A stretch of 64,000 nt of DNA from JACQFZ01 sp041485885 (lineage in GTDB: Bacteria; Pseudomonadota; Gammaproteobacteria; Acidiferrobacterales; Sulfurifustaceae). Made by a program: the position numbers and the translations under genes. This document shows, piece after piece, positions 25,323 to 34,240 of the stretch (the first letter of the stretch is position 1; the number at the start of each line of letters is the position of its first letter). Under the pieces are notes generated by a model. It saw nothing but the letters and a program-made list of their open reading frames with translations, was not told where the DNA came from and made no database searches. The stretch lies in contig JBGPKL010000002.1 in assembly GCA_041485885.1 (NCBI GenBank), positions 1-64,000 of the forward strand, written 5' to 3'.

Positions 25323-27717
25323 GTTTCACAGACTCTGGCAACTGTTGCGCCATCCCGAGACCTTTTGTGAGTGTTCGACCGGGCGCACTTGTATCGGATT
25401 CGTACCGTGGTGGCCGGGTACGTACTATCAGGCGCGCTTGGTCAAAGAGCTTCAGGCGCAAGGATTGTTCGTGCATGGGAATGAGCTATCCGTCAAGACG
25501 CTCGTGTGCCTCCTCTTCGGACGCGACTGCAACGAGGTGATCCATGTGCACTGGCCGCACGGCACGTATTTGCACAATTATTGGCGCTTCCCGTTCGTCG
25601 TATTCCATTTGTGGCTGTACCGCTTGCTCAAGAACAACATCGTTTGGACCGTGCACGAGCTCGAGTTTTACGAGACGCGCTATCCTGCGCTCGACCGCAT
25701 GATGGTCCATCTCTTGGTCAGAATCGCGCGCGCGCTCATCGTTCACAGCGAATACTCCATCCGCGTTCTGCGCGATCGCCATCGCTACCGGCGCGAGATC
25801 GTGTTGTTGCGGCATCCGGGGCACGTCGATTGTTTTCCGAACGATATCGGCCGGGAAGCGGCGCGTGCCGAGCTTGGTTTGCCTGCGACGGGGACCGTTT
25901 ATTTGTTTCTCGGCTTCATCAAGCCGTACAAGGGGGTCGAGGAGCTGATCGACGTTTTCGGGAACATCGACGATCCGCAGAGCCGCCTGCTCATTGTCGG
26001 CAAGCCGCTGAACGAGGAGACGCGCGAACGGATCGAAACGCTCGCGCGACGCGATACGCGCATTCTCACGCATCTCGCTTTCGTTCCCGACGATCGACTA
26101 CAGATATACATGAACGCGGCGGACATATCGGTCTTCCCGTTTCGCAAGATGCACACCAGCGGCTCGATGCATTTGGCGATGTCCTACAGCCGGCCGGTCA
26201 TCGCGCCCGCCATCGCTTCGCTGCCCGAGGAGATCGACGCGCAGGCCGGCCTTTTGTTCGACGCGAATGATCCGGGCGGGCTGTCCGCGGCCATGCGCGC
26301 CGCGCGAGATAAAGATCTGCGCGCCATGGGGCAGCACGCGCGCGAGCGCCTGAACGGCAGAACCTGGCCGGCGTTCGCGGCTCAGCATGTGTTGCTGTAC
26401 CAGTGGCTCGACGTGGGCTCGGGGTGGCTGCCCACCCCGTGGCTATCGCGACGCTCGCCGCCTCGAACCGCCGGCGCGCGGCGCAACGCGGCGCCGGTGC
26501 GCGCCCACGATAAGAATCGCGCGATGCGGCGCAAAATCGCTAAGCTATTTCGGATCGTTCGCGGCAGCGAACCGTGCTGCAAGCGCATCGAAGGGAAACT
26601 CAACGTCGGTTTCATTCCGTGGTGGCCCAGCACGTTTTATCAAGCGCGTTTGGCGCGTGAGCTGCAATCGATGGGCGCCCACGTGCATGGCCACGAATTG
26701 TCGATCAAATCGCTCGTGTGTCTGCTTTTGCGCCGCGACTGCGACGATGTGATACACGTACACTGGCCGCATGGCGCTTATATGCATAACTATTGGCGCG
26801 CGCCCTTCGTGGTGTTTCATTTGTGGCTGTACCGCTTGCTCAAGAACAATGTCGTGTGGACCGTGCACGAGCTCGAGTTCTACGAAACTCGCCATCCGCT
26901 GTTGGACCGATGGGTGGTGCGTTCGCTGTTGCGCTTGTCGCGCACGCTCATCGTGCACAGCGACTATTCGGCCGAGGTGTTGCACCGACGATATCGGTAC
27001 GGCCGCGAGATCAGGGTGCTGCGACATCCGTCGTACGTCGGTTGTTATCCGAATGACGTCGACAACGAGACCGCCCGCAAGACGCTCGGCGTTCGGCCGG
27101 ACGCGACGGTTTATTTATTTTTCGGACATATCAAGCCTTACAAAGGAGTGGAGGAGCTGCTCAAGGCGTTTCGCGGCATCGACGATCCGCGCCTATGTCT
27201 GGTCGTCGCCGGCGAACCGATTGACGAAGCGGTCAGCCGTCGCATTCGCTCGCTCGCGATGGACGATGCGCGCGTCATGGCGCACCTCGGGTTCTTACCC
27301 GACGAGCGACTCCAGCATTTCCTGAATGCCGCCGACGTTTTGGTTTTCCCGTTTCGTAAAATGCACACCAGCGGATCGGTACTGCTCGCGATGTCGTTCG
27401 CTCGGCCGGTGATAGCCCCGAGGATGGCGGCGCTACCTGAAGAAGTCGATGAGAAGTCGGGCATCTTGTTCGACCCCGACGATCCGCAAGCGTTGCGCTC
27501 GGCGTTGCTGTCCGCTCGCGACAAAGATCTGGCGCAAATGGGTCGCCGCGCGCGCGAGCGAATGGAAGGAAGGACGTGGGAGGAGTTCGCGTCGAGCCAT
27601 CTGCGCGCGTACCACGCCGTTACGAAGACGTTGGAGCGGCGGCCGACGCCGCCTTCAGAGACGGGTTTTTTGGGTAGGCAGGATGTGAAGGTCGGTTATC
27701 ATCGCCCGCGGCGGTAG
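25312..27717 (+). CDS. Fused tandem-duplicated GT4 glycosyltransferase (two complete copies)
   Basis: 801 aa made of two homologous family-4 glycosyltransferases. Copy 1 is residues 1 to about 375, copy 2 is 405-801, joined by a Pro/Arg/Ala-rich linker. Both share HVHWPHG, VFHLWLYRLLKNN, WTVHELEFYET, FIKPYKGVEEL or HIKPYKGVEEL, and FPFRKMHTSGS. Met405 (ATG 26524) aligns exactly with Met1: in both copies the Phe before PWW is residue 30 from its Met. A 32-bp stretch is identical (25606-25637 and 26818-26849). This looks like a recent tandem gene duplication with loss of the first stop. The last 63 bp overlap the opposing SDR gene. Confidence 0.88.
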   Translation: MWHKFHRLWQLLRHPETFCECSTGRTCIGFVPWWPGTYYQARLVKELQAQGLFVHGNELSVKTLVCLLFGRDCNEVIHVHWPHGTYLHNYWRFPFVVFHLWLYRLLKNNIVWTVHELEFYETRYPALDRMMVHLLVRIARALIVHSEYSIRVLRDRHRYRREIVLLRHPGHVDCFPNDIGREAARAELGLPATGTVYLFLGFIKPYKGVEELIDVFGNIDDPQSRLLIVGKPLNEETRERIETLARRDTRILTHLAFVPDDRLQIYMNAADISVFPFRKMHTSGSMHLAMSYSRPVIAPAIASLPEEIDAQAGLLFDANDPGGLSAAMRAARDKDLRAMGQHARERLNGRTWPAFAAQHVLLYQWLDVGSGWLPTPWLSRRSPPRTAGARRNAAPVRAHDKNRAMRRKIAKLFRIVRGSEPCCKRIEGKLNVGFIPWWPSTFYQARLARELQSMGAHVHGHELSIKSLVCLLLRRDCDDVIHVHWPHGAYMHNYWRAPFVVFHLWLYRLLKNNVVWTVHELEFYETRHPLLDRWVVRSLLRLSRTLIVHSDYSAEVLHRRYRYGREIRVLRHPSYVGCYPNDVDNETARKTLGVRPDATVYLFFGHIKPYKGVEELLKAFRGIDDPRLCLVVAGEPIDEAVSRRIRSLAMDDARVMAHLGFLPDERLQHFLNAADVLVFPFRKMHTSGSVLLAMSFARPVIAPRMAALPEEVDEKSGILFDPDDPQALRSALLSARDKDLAQMGRRARERMEGRTWEEFASSHLRAYHAVTKTLERRPTPPSETGFLGRQDVKVGYHRPRR

Positions 27718-28392
27718 CATCAAGGCGTTGACCAGGGCGGCGGCGACGTCATCGGCTTGAAGCATCGCTTGCGGCGCGTATGGGGTTCCGAGCTCGCGGG
27801 ATACCTGCTCTTGCATCGCGGTCGCGGTGTTGCCGGGGAACACGGTCAAGACCCTCACACCGCTCGGGTTGAGCTCCAGGCGCAGCACGTCGGCGATCGC
27901 CTTGAGCGCGTGCTTGCTCGCGGCATAGGCGCCGGCTTTCTCTTTGGCGCCGACGCCCATGGTCGAATTGATGAAAACGATTTGTCCGCGCGCGGTTTTC
28001 ACCAGCGGAAGCAAGGATTGTGTCAGCAGCAACGGCCCGCGCACGTTGACGCGGTACTGCTTGTCGAGATCGTTCATCGAAACCGATTCGAGCGGCCCCA
28101 TCGCGATCACGCCCGCGGCGTGAATGAGGATATCGAGGCGGCCATCAAAGAGCCTTTCGATGTGGGGGCGTAGCACCGTTACATCGTCGTCCCGATCGAG
28201 ATCGCACGCGTAAGTCTGTACCGTGGTGACGGCGGACAGCTCCGCCTGTAGCGCCTTCAGCGCGGCGGCGTTACGGCCGAGCAGACAAAGCTTCACGCCG
28301 GCGCCGGCGAGACGCGCGGCGGTACGGCGGCCAACGCCGCCGGTGGCCCCGGTGATAACGGCGTTCCAGCCCGACATCGCGGAAGCGGTCAT
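27655..28392 (-). CDS. Short-chain dehydrogenase/reductase
   Basis: 245-aa classical SDR on the opposite strand from the glycosyltransferases. Cofactor motif TGATGGVG near residue 15, then HAAG in place of NAAG, catalytic Ser in INSTMG and YAASK. The Arg after the glycine motif (GRNAAAL) suggests NADP preference. Its substrate is unknown. The 3' end overlaps the fused glycosyltransferase gene by 63 bp in antisense. Met6 is an alternative start. It has its own upstream region shared with the divergent GT2 gene at 28508. Confidence 0.88.
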   Translation of the reverse strand: MTASAMSGWNAVITGATGGVGRRTAARLAGAGVKLCLLGRNAAALKALQAELSAVTTVQTYACDLDRDDDVTVLRPHIERLFDGRLDILIHAAGVIAMGPLESVSMNDLDKQYRVNVRGPLLLTQSLLPLVKTARGQIVFINSTMGVGAKEKAGAYAASKHALKAIADVLRLELNPSGVRVLTVFPGNTATAMQEQVSRELGTPYAPQAMLQADDVAAALVNALMLPPRAMITDLHILPTQKTRL

Positions 28393-28507
28393 GGTATTTT
28401 ATTTCGTTCCGGTTTTTGCGATCGAGGTTAAGTCAAACGATGGAGAGATGCAAACGCGGGGCGGCGACGATCTCAGGTAAAGGTTCGATAGGTTCGGGGG
28501 CATAACA

Positions 28508-29386
28508 GTGGAGAGCGCGAATTATAAATTGACCGTGGTGATGCCGGCGTACAACGCGGCGGCCACGATTGCCGAACAACTGGAGGCGCTGGCCGCGCAG
28601 CAGTGGAGCGACCCGTGGGAAATCATCGTCGTGAACAATCGGAGCACCGATCGCACGGGGGAGATCGCGCATCGTTTCGCCGAGCGATTGCCGGCGTTGC
28701 GCGTCGTCGACGCGTTCGCCAAGCAAGGCGCCGCGTATGCGGTCAACGCCGGCGTGCGCGCGGCTAAAGCGCCGTGCGTGGCGTTTTGCGACGCCGACGA
28801 CGTCGTGGCGCAAGGTTGGGTCGCCGCGATGGGAGAAGGTTTGAAGCGGCAGGCGTTCGTGTCGGGCCCGCTCGAAACGGAGCGTCTCAACACCTCGCCG
28901 CTGACGCGGAATCGACCCAACGCGCAGGCAAGCGGCATCCAGCAATACACCTACCCGCCGTTTCTGCCTCACGCAGGCGCGGGCAACATGGGAGTTCGGC
29001 GTGACTTGTTCGAGACCGTCGGCGGATTCGACGAGGAACTCGAGACGTTGTTCGAAACCGATTTCTGTTGGAAGGTACAGCTGCGCGGCGTACCGCTTAC
29101 GCCACTCGCGAACGCCGTGGTCCACGTGCGCCACCGCGACCGCGTGCGCGCGCTGTTGCGGCAAGCGAAAAAATACGCGGAGTACGACGTCGCTCTTTAC
29201 AAGCGCTATCGACCGCTTGGTATGCCAAAGCTCGCTCTGAAGCATGGCATCAACGCGTGGATCGGCTTGGCGCTGAACGTGATGGATTTGACGCGGGTCG
29301 AGCGGCGCCCGCGCTACTTATGGGAGCTCGGTTGGCGTACCGGCCGGTTGTATGCATCTATTCGGTATCGCGTTTGGGCGCTTTGA
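28508..29386 (+). CDS. Family-2 glycosyltransferase
   Basis: 292 aa from GTG 28508. GT-A fold: VVMPAYNAAATIAEQL at the start, VVNNRSTDRT, then the DxD-type metal site in FCDADD. The N-acceptor part contains GAGNMGVRRDLFETVGGFDEEL, typical of the family. No membrane segments of note, so it acts on lipid-linked glycan at the cytoplasmic face. The donor sugar cannot be told. Confidence 0.9.
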   Translation: MESANYKLTVVMPAYNAAATIAEQLEALAAQQWSDPWEIIVVNNRSTDRTGEIAHRFAERLPALRVVDAFAKQGAAYAVNAGVRAAKAPCVAFCDADDVVAQGWVAAMGEGLKRQAFVSGPLETERLNTSPLTRNRPNAQASGIQQYTYPPFLPHAGAGNMGVRRDLFETVGGFDEELETLFETDFCWKVQLRGVPLTPLANAVVHVRHRDRVRALLRQAKKYAEYDVALYKRYRPLGMPKLALKHGINAWIGLALNVMDLTRVERRPRYLWELGWRTGRLYASIRYRVWAL

Positions 29387-29479
29387 TTCGAGGGTTTTTC
29401 GCAAGAATGTCGCCGGCGATTCCGCTTCATCTCGCAAAAGCGCAGAACTCTTCCGGCGTCGGTGATGCCCCCTTTGCGG

Positions 29480-30622
29480 CTACTGGCAAGTCGGCAGCAC
29501 GCCGGCGGCGCCGATGTCGGCTTTCCAGCGGCCCGCCATGCGTTCGTAGCCCGCCTGATTCGGATGCAGGGTGTCCACCGCCGTCGTCGCGATCAGCGTC
29601 GGATCGGCTTTGTTCGGGTTCGGGTCGCCCGGGTTGTGCAGCTCCGATTGCTGGTCGACCATGAAGATCTTCGCGTTTAGGCGGTCATCGGCGATTGCTT
29701 GGACGTTGTTGTTGAAAGCGTTCACGTCGAGGTGGCCGTCGCTGCTCGGTATGATGCGCGCCAGAAACACGGTTACGGGATAATTTGTCGACGCCCACGC
29801 GTTAATCTTGTTCAGAATACTGTTGACGCCGCCGGCGTCGGTGCTGAACTCGTTGGTGCCGATGTGCAGGAGAATCAGGTCCGGCGGATTAGTGTTTAGT
29901 ATGTTCGTGATATTGCCATCGACGGTTTGACCGCCGCTGACGTTGCAGGACGGATTGTTGTCATCGCACCAGCCGGGGTGCCCTTCATGGTCGCGGTCGG
30001 CCAAGGGCGGATTCGCCGCCGACCCTTCGGCGTTCAAGCTGCCGACAAAGTTGATGCCGTAGTTCGAGCTCATCGCCTCGAGATCGTTGAACAGTTTGCG
30101 CCGGTAACTGACCTGTTGATTCACCGGAAGCTCATTCGGCGACCCGGCGCCTGATACTCCCGCGGTGATGGAGTCCCCGATCGGCATGATCCGCACCGAG
30201 CCGTCGATCAGTACCGACACCAACGCTTCGCTAGTTTGTCCGTGGTCGGTCAAACGATAACTGAACTTGTCCACGCCGCGCGGTTTGCCATCGCCGCTCG
30301 GTAGATTCGTGCGTGGTATGTACAGGTAGTTTCCGGCGACGTCGATGGTCACGCTACCTTTGACCGGCGAAACGCTGCCGGCGACGTAGGTCGCGCCGTT
30401 GCCGCTGCCGGGAAGCGCTCCGATGAGCGTTTGCCCGGCCGGTGTGCTGGTGCAGATATTTGTTGCGACCAGCGGACCGGGTGGCGGTGGAGGAGGAGGG
30501 GGCGGCGGATTGGTACCATTTCCGCCGCCTCCGCCGCATGCGGCCAGCGCGAAGCAGCCAGACAGCACGACGTAGAGAATCGAACGGGAAGAACGGCTGA
30601 CGCGGCGCTCTTTGCGGCTCAT
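29480..30622 (-). CDS. Secreted SGNH/GDSL hydrolase lipoprotein
   Basis: 380 aa. Lipobox LAAC with Cys29, then a glycine run and a run of ten prolines, a domain of about 90 residues resembling an Ig-like/cadherin-like module (FSYRLTDHGQTSEALV), and a C-terminal SGNH hydrolase: block I MPIGDSITAG, block III LHIGTNEF, block V DTLHPNQAGY with the catalytic Asp/His. Likely an outer-membrane or periplasmic esterase that could deacylate the polymer. ATG 30622 was chosen because the signal peptide begins there. It heads leftward, against the flanking glycosyltransferase and acyltransferase genes. Confidence 0.88.
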   Translation of the reverse strand: MSRKERRVSRSSRSILYVVLSGCFALAACGGGGGNGTNPPPPPPPPPPGPLVATNICTSTPAGQTLIGALPGSGNGATYVAGSVSPVKGSVTIDVAGNYLYIPRTNLPSGDGKPRGVDKFSYRLTDHGQTSEALVSVLIDGSVRIMPIGDSITAGVSGAGSPNELPVNQQVSYRRKLFNDLEAMSSNYGINFVGSLNAEGSAANPPLADRDHEGHPGWCDDNNPSCNVSGGQTVDGNITNILNTNPPDLILLHIGTNEFSTDAGGVNSILNKINAWASTNYPVTVFLARIIPSSDGHLDVNAFNNNVQAIADDRLNAKIFMVDQQSELHNPGDPNPNKADPTLIATTAVDTLHPNQAGYERMAGRWKADIGAAGVLPTCQ

Positions 30623-30728
30623 TGCTTGTTCTCGATTTTTTATCAACACCCTTACGGCTCTCCTTGCCGTGCAAACACCTGCGCCGCGTATGGCGGCGCA
30701 GGTGGCAATCAACTGCAACGGCAACGAA

Positions 30729-31337
30729 TCAACGTGCGCAACGGAAGCCGACAGTGGTGAAGGTCTCCGTGTACGCCGTATTGGTCCCGAGCAACTTGAA
30801 TAGCCCGGTCTCTTTCAGCAGATGGGTGCCCGCCACCTCGGGAAGGACAGTGCTGCCCGGTGCCGGTGCGCGCGCCGCGGCGGCGTCGACGTACAGGAAG
30901 GTGCCGTCCGCCACGGTGATAGCTCCCGAGTGGGACGCCGTGAGGATCTCGCGCGACGTTGCCAGCCGCTTGCCGGCGTTGGTGCAGGCGGCGACCGCCT
31001 GACCCCAGGACAATGCCGTGCTCGGAGCGCCGGCGCTGACCGTGAGCGTTGTCGCGGTGCAGCCTTCCCCGGTGGGTTTACAGGCGGCGGCGGCAGTTGC
31101 GGTCTGGGCTTCTTTATCGACGCACGTCGAGCCGACGCGCAACATGTCGGTGGGACAGCCATCGATAGCGTCTTTCAGCGCCTGGAAATTCGCGTTGACG
31201 GAGGCGGCGCTCGCCGGCGTGCCGGCCGTGAACGTCTCCAAGGTTACCGCCGCTTGTACCAGGACGGCGCCTGTGCCCAATCCTAGGGCGATACCGATTA
31301 TCCAACCGGTGGAAAATCTCTTGTTACTTCCGTTCAT
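30729..31337 (-). CDS. Secreted protein of unknown function with FGE-like C-terminal motif
   Basis: 202 aa from ATG 31337, with AGGAG about 8 bases upstream. An N-terminal hydrophobic segment (WIIGIALGLGTGAVLVQAA) serves as a signal peptide or anchor. The mature part has paired cysteines and a C-terminal segment, KRLATSREI then VGFRCAR, which resembles the end of formylglycine-generating-enzyme-like or DUF1566 domains. The catalytic core of that enzyme family is not evident. It lies between two lipoprotein genes on the same strand and is probably co-expressed with them. Confidence 0.65.
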   Translation of the reverse strand: MNGSNKRFSTGWIIGIALGLGTGAVLVQAAVTLETFTAGTPASAASVNANFQALKDAIDGCPTDMLRVGSTCVDKEAQTATAAAACKPTGEGCTATTLTVSAGAPSTALSWGQAVAACTNAGKRLATSREILTASHSGAITVADGTFLYVDAAAARAPAPGSTVLPEVAGTHLLKETGLFKLLGTNTAYTETFTTVGFRCAR

Positions 31338-31400
31338 GACAACTTCTCCTTCCGTAGTTTCATTGAAATAGTATTTGAACAAAGACGGCAATCGAGACGA

Positions 31401-31574
31401 CTAGGTGTCCCAGTTGCAGTTGTCCCATGTCGAGCGGTCCCACGCGCAAATACCGCTGCTGGTGGGCTGAGGTGCAGGTGCGGGGTTGGAATTGTCTCCG
31501 CCGCCCCCGCCGCAACCGGCGAGAGCCACGAGCAGTGGAACCAACAGCAGGCATTTGCCGATTATTCCCTTCAT
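31401..31574 (-). CDS. Small lipoprotein (57 aa)
   Basis: A short gene with a strong ribosome site: GGAGG six bases before the ATG at 31574. It encodes a lipoprotein signal with lipobox ALAGC (Cys21), a glycine run, a Pro/Ala linker and a tryptophan/cysteine-rich end, GICAWDRSTWDNCNWDT. The two tail cysteines could form a disulfide. I know no family for it. It is the first gene of the leftward group with the 202-aa protein and the SGNH lipoprotein, whose own N-terminus has a similar Cys-Gly-run-Pro layout. Confidence 0.75.
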   Translation of the reverse strand: MKGIIGKCLLLVPLLVALAGCGGGGGDNSNPAPAPQPTSSGICAWDRSTWDNCNWDT

Positions 31575-31964
31575 GTTGAAGCCTCCTTGAATATAAGAAT
31601 TGTTGCAGTCGCGTGCGTCGATCGCACTCGCCTCAAACGCTACGAACGGCTCTACGCAGTGAAGACTGTGACGTACGAGGAACCACGGTACCTCTTAGTC
31701 GTTATCGCGCGAGTCGTTATAGCTTTACCAAAGCGCGAAGCGAAGCTAACGCAGACAAGCATCGCAAGCAATCCGTGTTTACTCTCTAACCTCGCTCGCA
31801 TTGTGGCGAATGTTCCGCGCTCGTTGCGTGGAAATTCTCACCGCATGGGCGCGTGCGATCTCGCATGCTGCGACCGGCGCTGCGGCGTTGCAGCGATTGT
31901 GACGTGCTCGACCCAATGGCACTATGAGACGCCAATAACGACAGCGGTAGTGCAAGGTGAGCGT
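31575..31964. other. Divergent intergenic region upstream of the small lipoprotein and the acyltransferase
   Basis: 390 bp with no supportable gene; an ORF open from 31587 is only the upstream extension of the acyltransferase frame. It should carry promoters for both sides. AGTCGTTAT occurs twice with a 15-bp period (31697-31705 and 31712-31720), which could be a regulator site. I see no confident -35/-10 pair. Confidence 0.5.
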
Positions 31965-33332
31965 ATGTCGCTCTCAGACTCGAACAAGAATTCCGATATC
32001 GAAGTGCTGCGCGCGGTCGCGGTGCTTTTCGTCGTGGTGCATCACCTCGGTTTCCTATTCGTCTGGGACGGCGCTTGGCAGAAATTATTCGCGGTGACGA
32101 CGTTCTGGGGCGGCGTCGATCTGTTCTTTTGCATCAGCGGCTTCGTCATCGCGAGCTCGTTGCTGCGCGAAACGCGCGAGGTCCCGTTCGTCGATTTCGC
32201 GATTCCGTTCTGGATAAAACGCATCTGGCGCATCTGGCCGGCCGCGATTTTATGGCTGCTGATCGCGATCCTCGCGTCGAAATTTTTCAACTTGAGCGGC
32301 GCGTTCGGCGTTTTCAAGGCGAACGTCGAAGACGGCGTCGCCGCCGTCATGCAAGTCGCCAACTTTCATTTTCTCAACTGCTGGTTCTACAAGCAGGGGT
32401 TGTGCGGCAACGAAGGCATCTATTGGAGTCTGTCGCTCGAGGAGCAGTTCTACTTCGTCTTCCCGTTCGTTTTGTTTTTCCTGCCGCGCAAGTGGCTGTA
32501 CGCCGGTCTCGTGATGGTGATTCTGCTGCAATGTTTCTTGGACCGGCCGATGGACTCGCCGCTGTGGGTCACGCGTACCGACGCGATCTGTTATGGCGTG
32601 CTGATCGCGCTGATCGGCGAGACGAGTTGGAAGCAAAAGCTGTTTCCGCATTTTCTGAAATCGAAGGGCACGGCGATCACGTTCTCGCTGGTTTTAATTG
32701 TTCTGCTGGCGGCGATACCGACGCACGACATGGTCTGGTTCGACACCGGCCTGCTGGCGCTCGTCTGCGCCGTCCTCGTCTTCGTGGCGAGCTTCGATGC
32801 GAAGCTGATCCTGCCGATATCGGTCCTCGGGGCGGTGCTCGCCTGGGCCGGCTCGCGTTCCTTCGCGATTTACTTGACGCACAACTTCTCGTTCTGGCTG
32901 ACGCACGAGATTGTTTACCGGCTCTATCCGGGCGTACAGTTCGACGAGAGTTACACACTGCGTTTCGCCATCGTCGGTTTCGGGTTCATCGTGTTGCTGA
33001 GCGAATGTACTTATCGATTGGTGGAGCGGCCGTTCCGCGACAAAGGTCGGGAGATCGCGCGGCGCTATCGAGCCGGCGCGGCGGCGAATGCGCCGGCACC
33101 GAATGCAAAGCCCGAACCGCCCGCCGCACCACCGGCGCCGAGCACCGCGCCGATCGCCGTTCCGCTCGCGACGCTGCCGCTCGATCTCGCTCATGCCGTC
33201 GGGTTCGCGGATGTCAATGCTCAGCGAGTCCTCAGCGGAATGACACTCGAGATCGAGCGCCCGGCGCCGGCGGACGCCGATCTGCTTGTCGCTCACGAGT
33301 CGCAACGCCGTCGCGCAAAACCTCCCCGCTGA
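31965..33332 (+). CDS. Acyltransferase 3 family membrane protein (OafA-like)
   Basis: 455 aa from ATG 31965, preceded by AAGGTGA. Begins with the family pattern SDIEVLRAVAVLFVVVHH, in which the His is part of the catalytic site, then about ten membrane helices. GVDLFFCISGFVI and YWSLSLEEQFYFVFP are characteristic. It would O-acylate (often acetylate) the polysaccharide at the membrane. A Pro/Ala-rich cytoplasmic tail of about 100 residues follows the last helix and is unusual for the family. The 3' end lies next to the hexapeptide acyltransferase gene. Confidence 0.92.
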   Translation: MSLSDSNKNSDIEVLRAVAVLFVVVHHLGFLFVWDGAWQKLFAVTTFWGGVDLFFCISGFVIASSLLRETREVPFVDFAIPFWIKRIWRIWPAAILWLLIAILASKFFNLSGAFGVFKANVEDGVAAVMQVANFHFLNCWFYKQGLCGNEGIYWSLSLEEQFYFVFPFVLFFLPRKWLYAGLVMVILLQCFLDRPMDSPLWVTRTDAICYGVLIALIGETSWKQKLFPHFLKSKGTAITFSLVLIVLLAAIPTHDMVWFDTGLLALVCAVLVFVASFDAKLILPISVLGAVLAWAGSRSFAIYLTHNFSFWLTHEIVYRLYPGVQFDESYTLRFAIVGFGFIVLLSECTYRLVERPFRDKGREIARRYRAGAAANAPAPNAKPEPPAAPPAPSTAPIAVPLATLPLDLAHAVGFADVNAQRVLSGMTLEIERPAPADADLLVAHESQRRRAKPPR

Positions 33333-33342
33333 TGTTGTGGAA

Positions 33343-34224
33343 ATGTTCACGCACGAGCACCGGGTGATCCACGGCTTTGGTACTTCTCCGGATGCGCCGG
33401 ACTCTTTAGGTCGGTTATTCTTCGGGCAGGCAACCGACACCTATAACGATATGGCCTCCCAGGCAACGCTTCCGGTCATCGAGAAGCGGCAACATCATGC
33501 GACGAATTTGTTCAAGCGATCTCTGCGGCCGCTGCTGCGCGCGGCGTTGTATCGCCTGCACGCGATGCTCGAACGATTCGCCGAAGGCGACCTGCCGGCG
33601 TTCGCGAACGAACCGAAGAATCTGAAGATCGAGCTGCCGCGGCGACTGTTCGAGCCCCAATGCATGCACATCGGGGATGACGTCAGCATCGGCCCCGGCT
33701 CGCTGCTGGTGGCGCAAACGCATTACCCGACGCCGGTCATGCAGCATCCCGGCCGGCCGGTGCCGGTGCAGCGCTTCGAGCCGAGAATCGTCATCGGTAA
33801 TCGCGTGACGGCGACGGGAACTCTCACGCTCGACGCCATGGAAAAAATTATCATCGAAGACGACGTCATGTTCGCCGCGAACGTGACGGTGATGGACGGA
33901 TTGCACGGGTTTCAAAGCGCCAACGAGCCGTACAAGTATCAGCCGATGTGGCGCATCGAGCCGGTGGTGATCGGTCGCGGCTGTTGGATTGCGCAGAACG
34001 TCGTCATCATGCCGGGAGTCACCATCGGCGAGCTTTCGATCATCGGTGCCAACAGCGTGGTGACACACAGCATTCCGGCGCGAGTGATCGCCTTCGGGAA
34101 TCCGGCGCGTGTGGTCAAGCGCTGGGATGAGCAGAACCAGTGTTGGCTATCGATCGACTCGGAGCGGTCGATGCCTGTCATGGCGCGGCAGGGCGCCCTC
34201 GCCGAGCATGCGGCGCGACAGTAA
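33343..34224 (+). CDS. Left-handed beta-helix (hexapeptide) acyltransferase
   Basis: About 293 aa. The hexapeptide-repeat region starts near MHIGDDVSIGPGSLLVA and continues through IVIGNRVTATG to VVIGRGCWIAQNVVIMPGV and IGANSVVTHS, ending with the usual GNPARVVKRW. Likely an O-acetyltransferase for a sugar or nucleotide sugar. The start is uncertain: TTG 33286, ATG 33343 and ATG 33451 share the frame and none has a strong ribosome site. Together with the preceding OafA-like gene the locus carries two different acylation systems. Confidence 0.85.
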   Translation: MFTHEHRVIHGFGTSPDAPDSLGRLFFGQATDTYNDMASQATLPVIEKRQHHATNLFKRSLRPLLRAALYRLHAMLERFAEGDLPAFANEPKNLKIELPRRLFEPQCMHIGDDVSIGPGSLLVAQTHYPTPVMQHPGRPVPVQRFEPRIVIGNRVTATGTLTLDAMEKIIIEDDVMFAANVTVMDGLHGFQSANEPYKYQPMWRIEPVVIGRGCWIAQNVVIMPGVTIGELSIIGANSVVTHSIPARVIAFGNPARVVKRWDEQNQCWLSIDSERSMPVMARQGALAEHAARQ

Positions 34225-34240
34225 ACGTGGGCGATGAACG

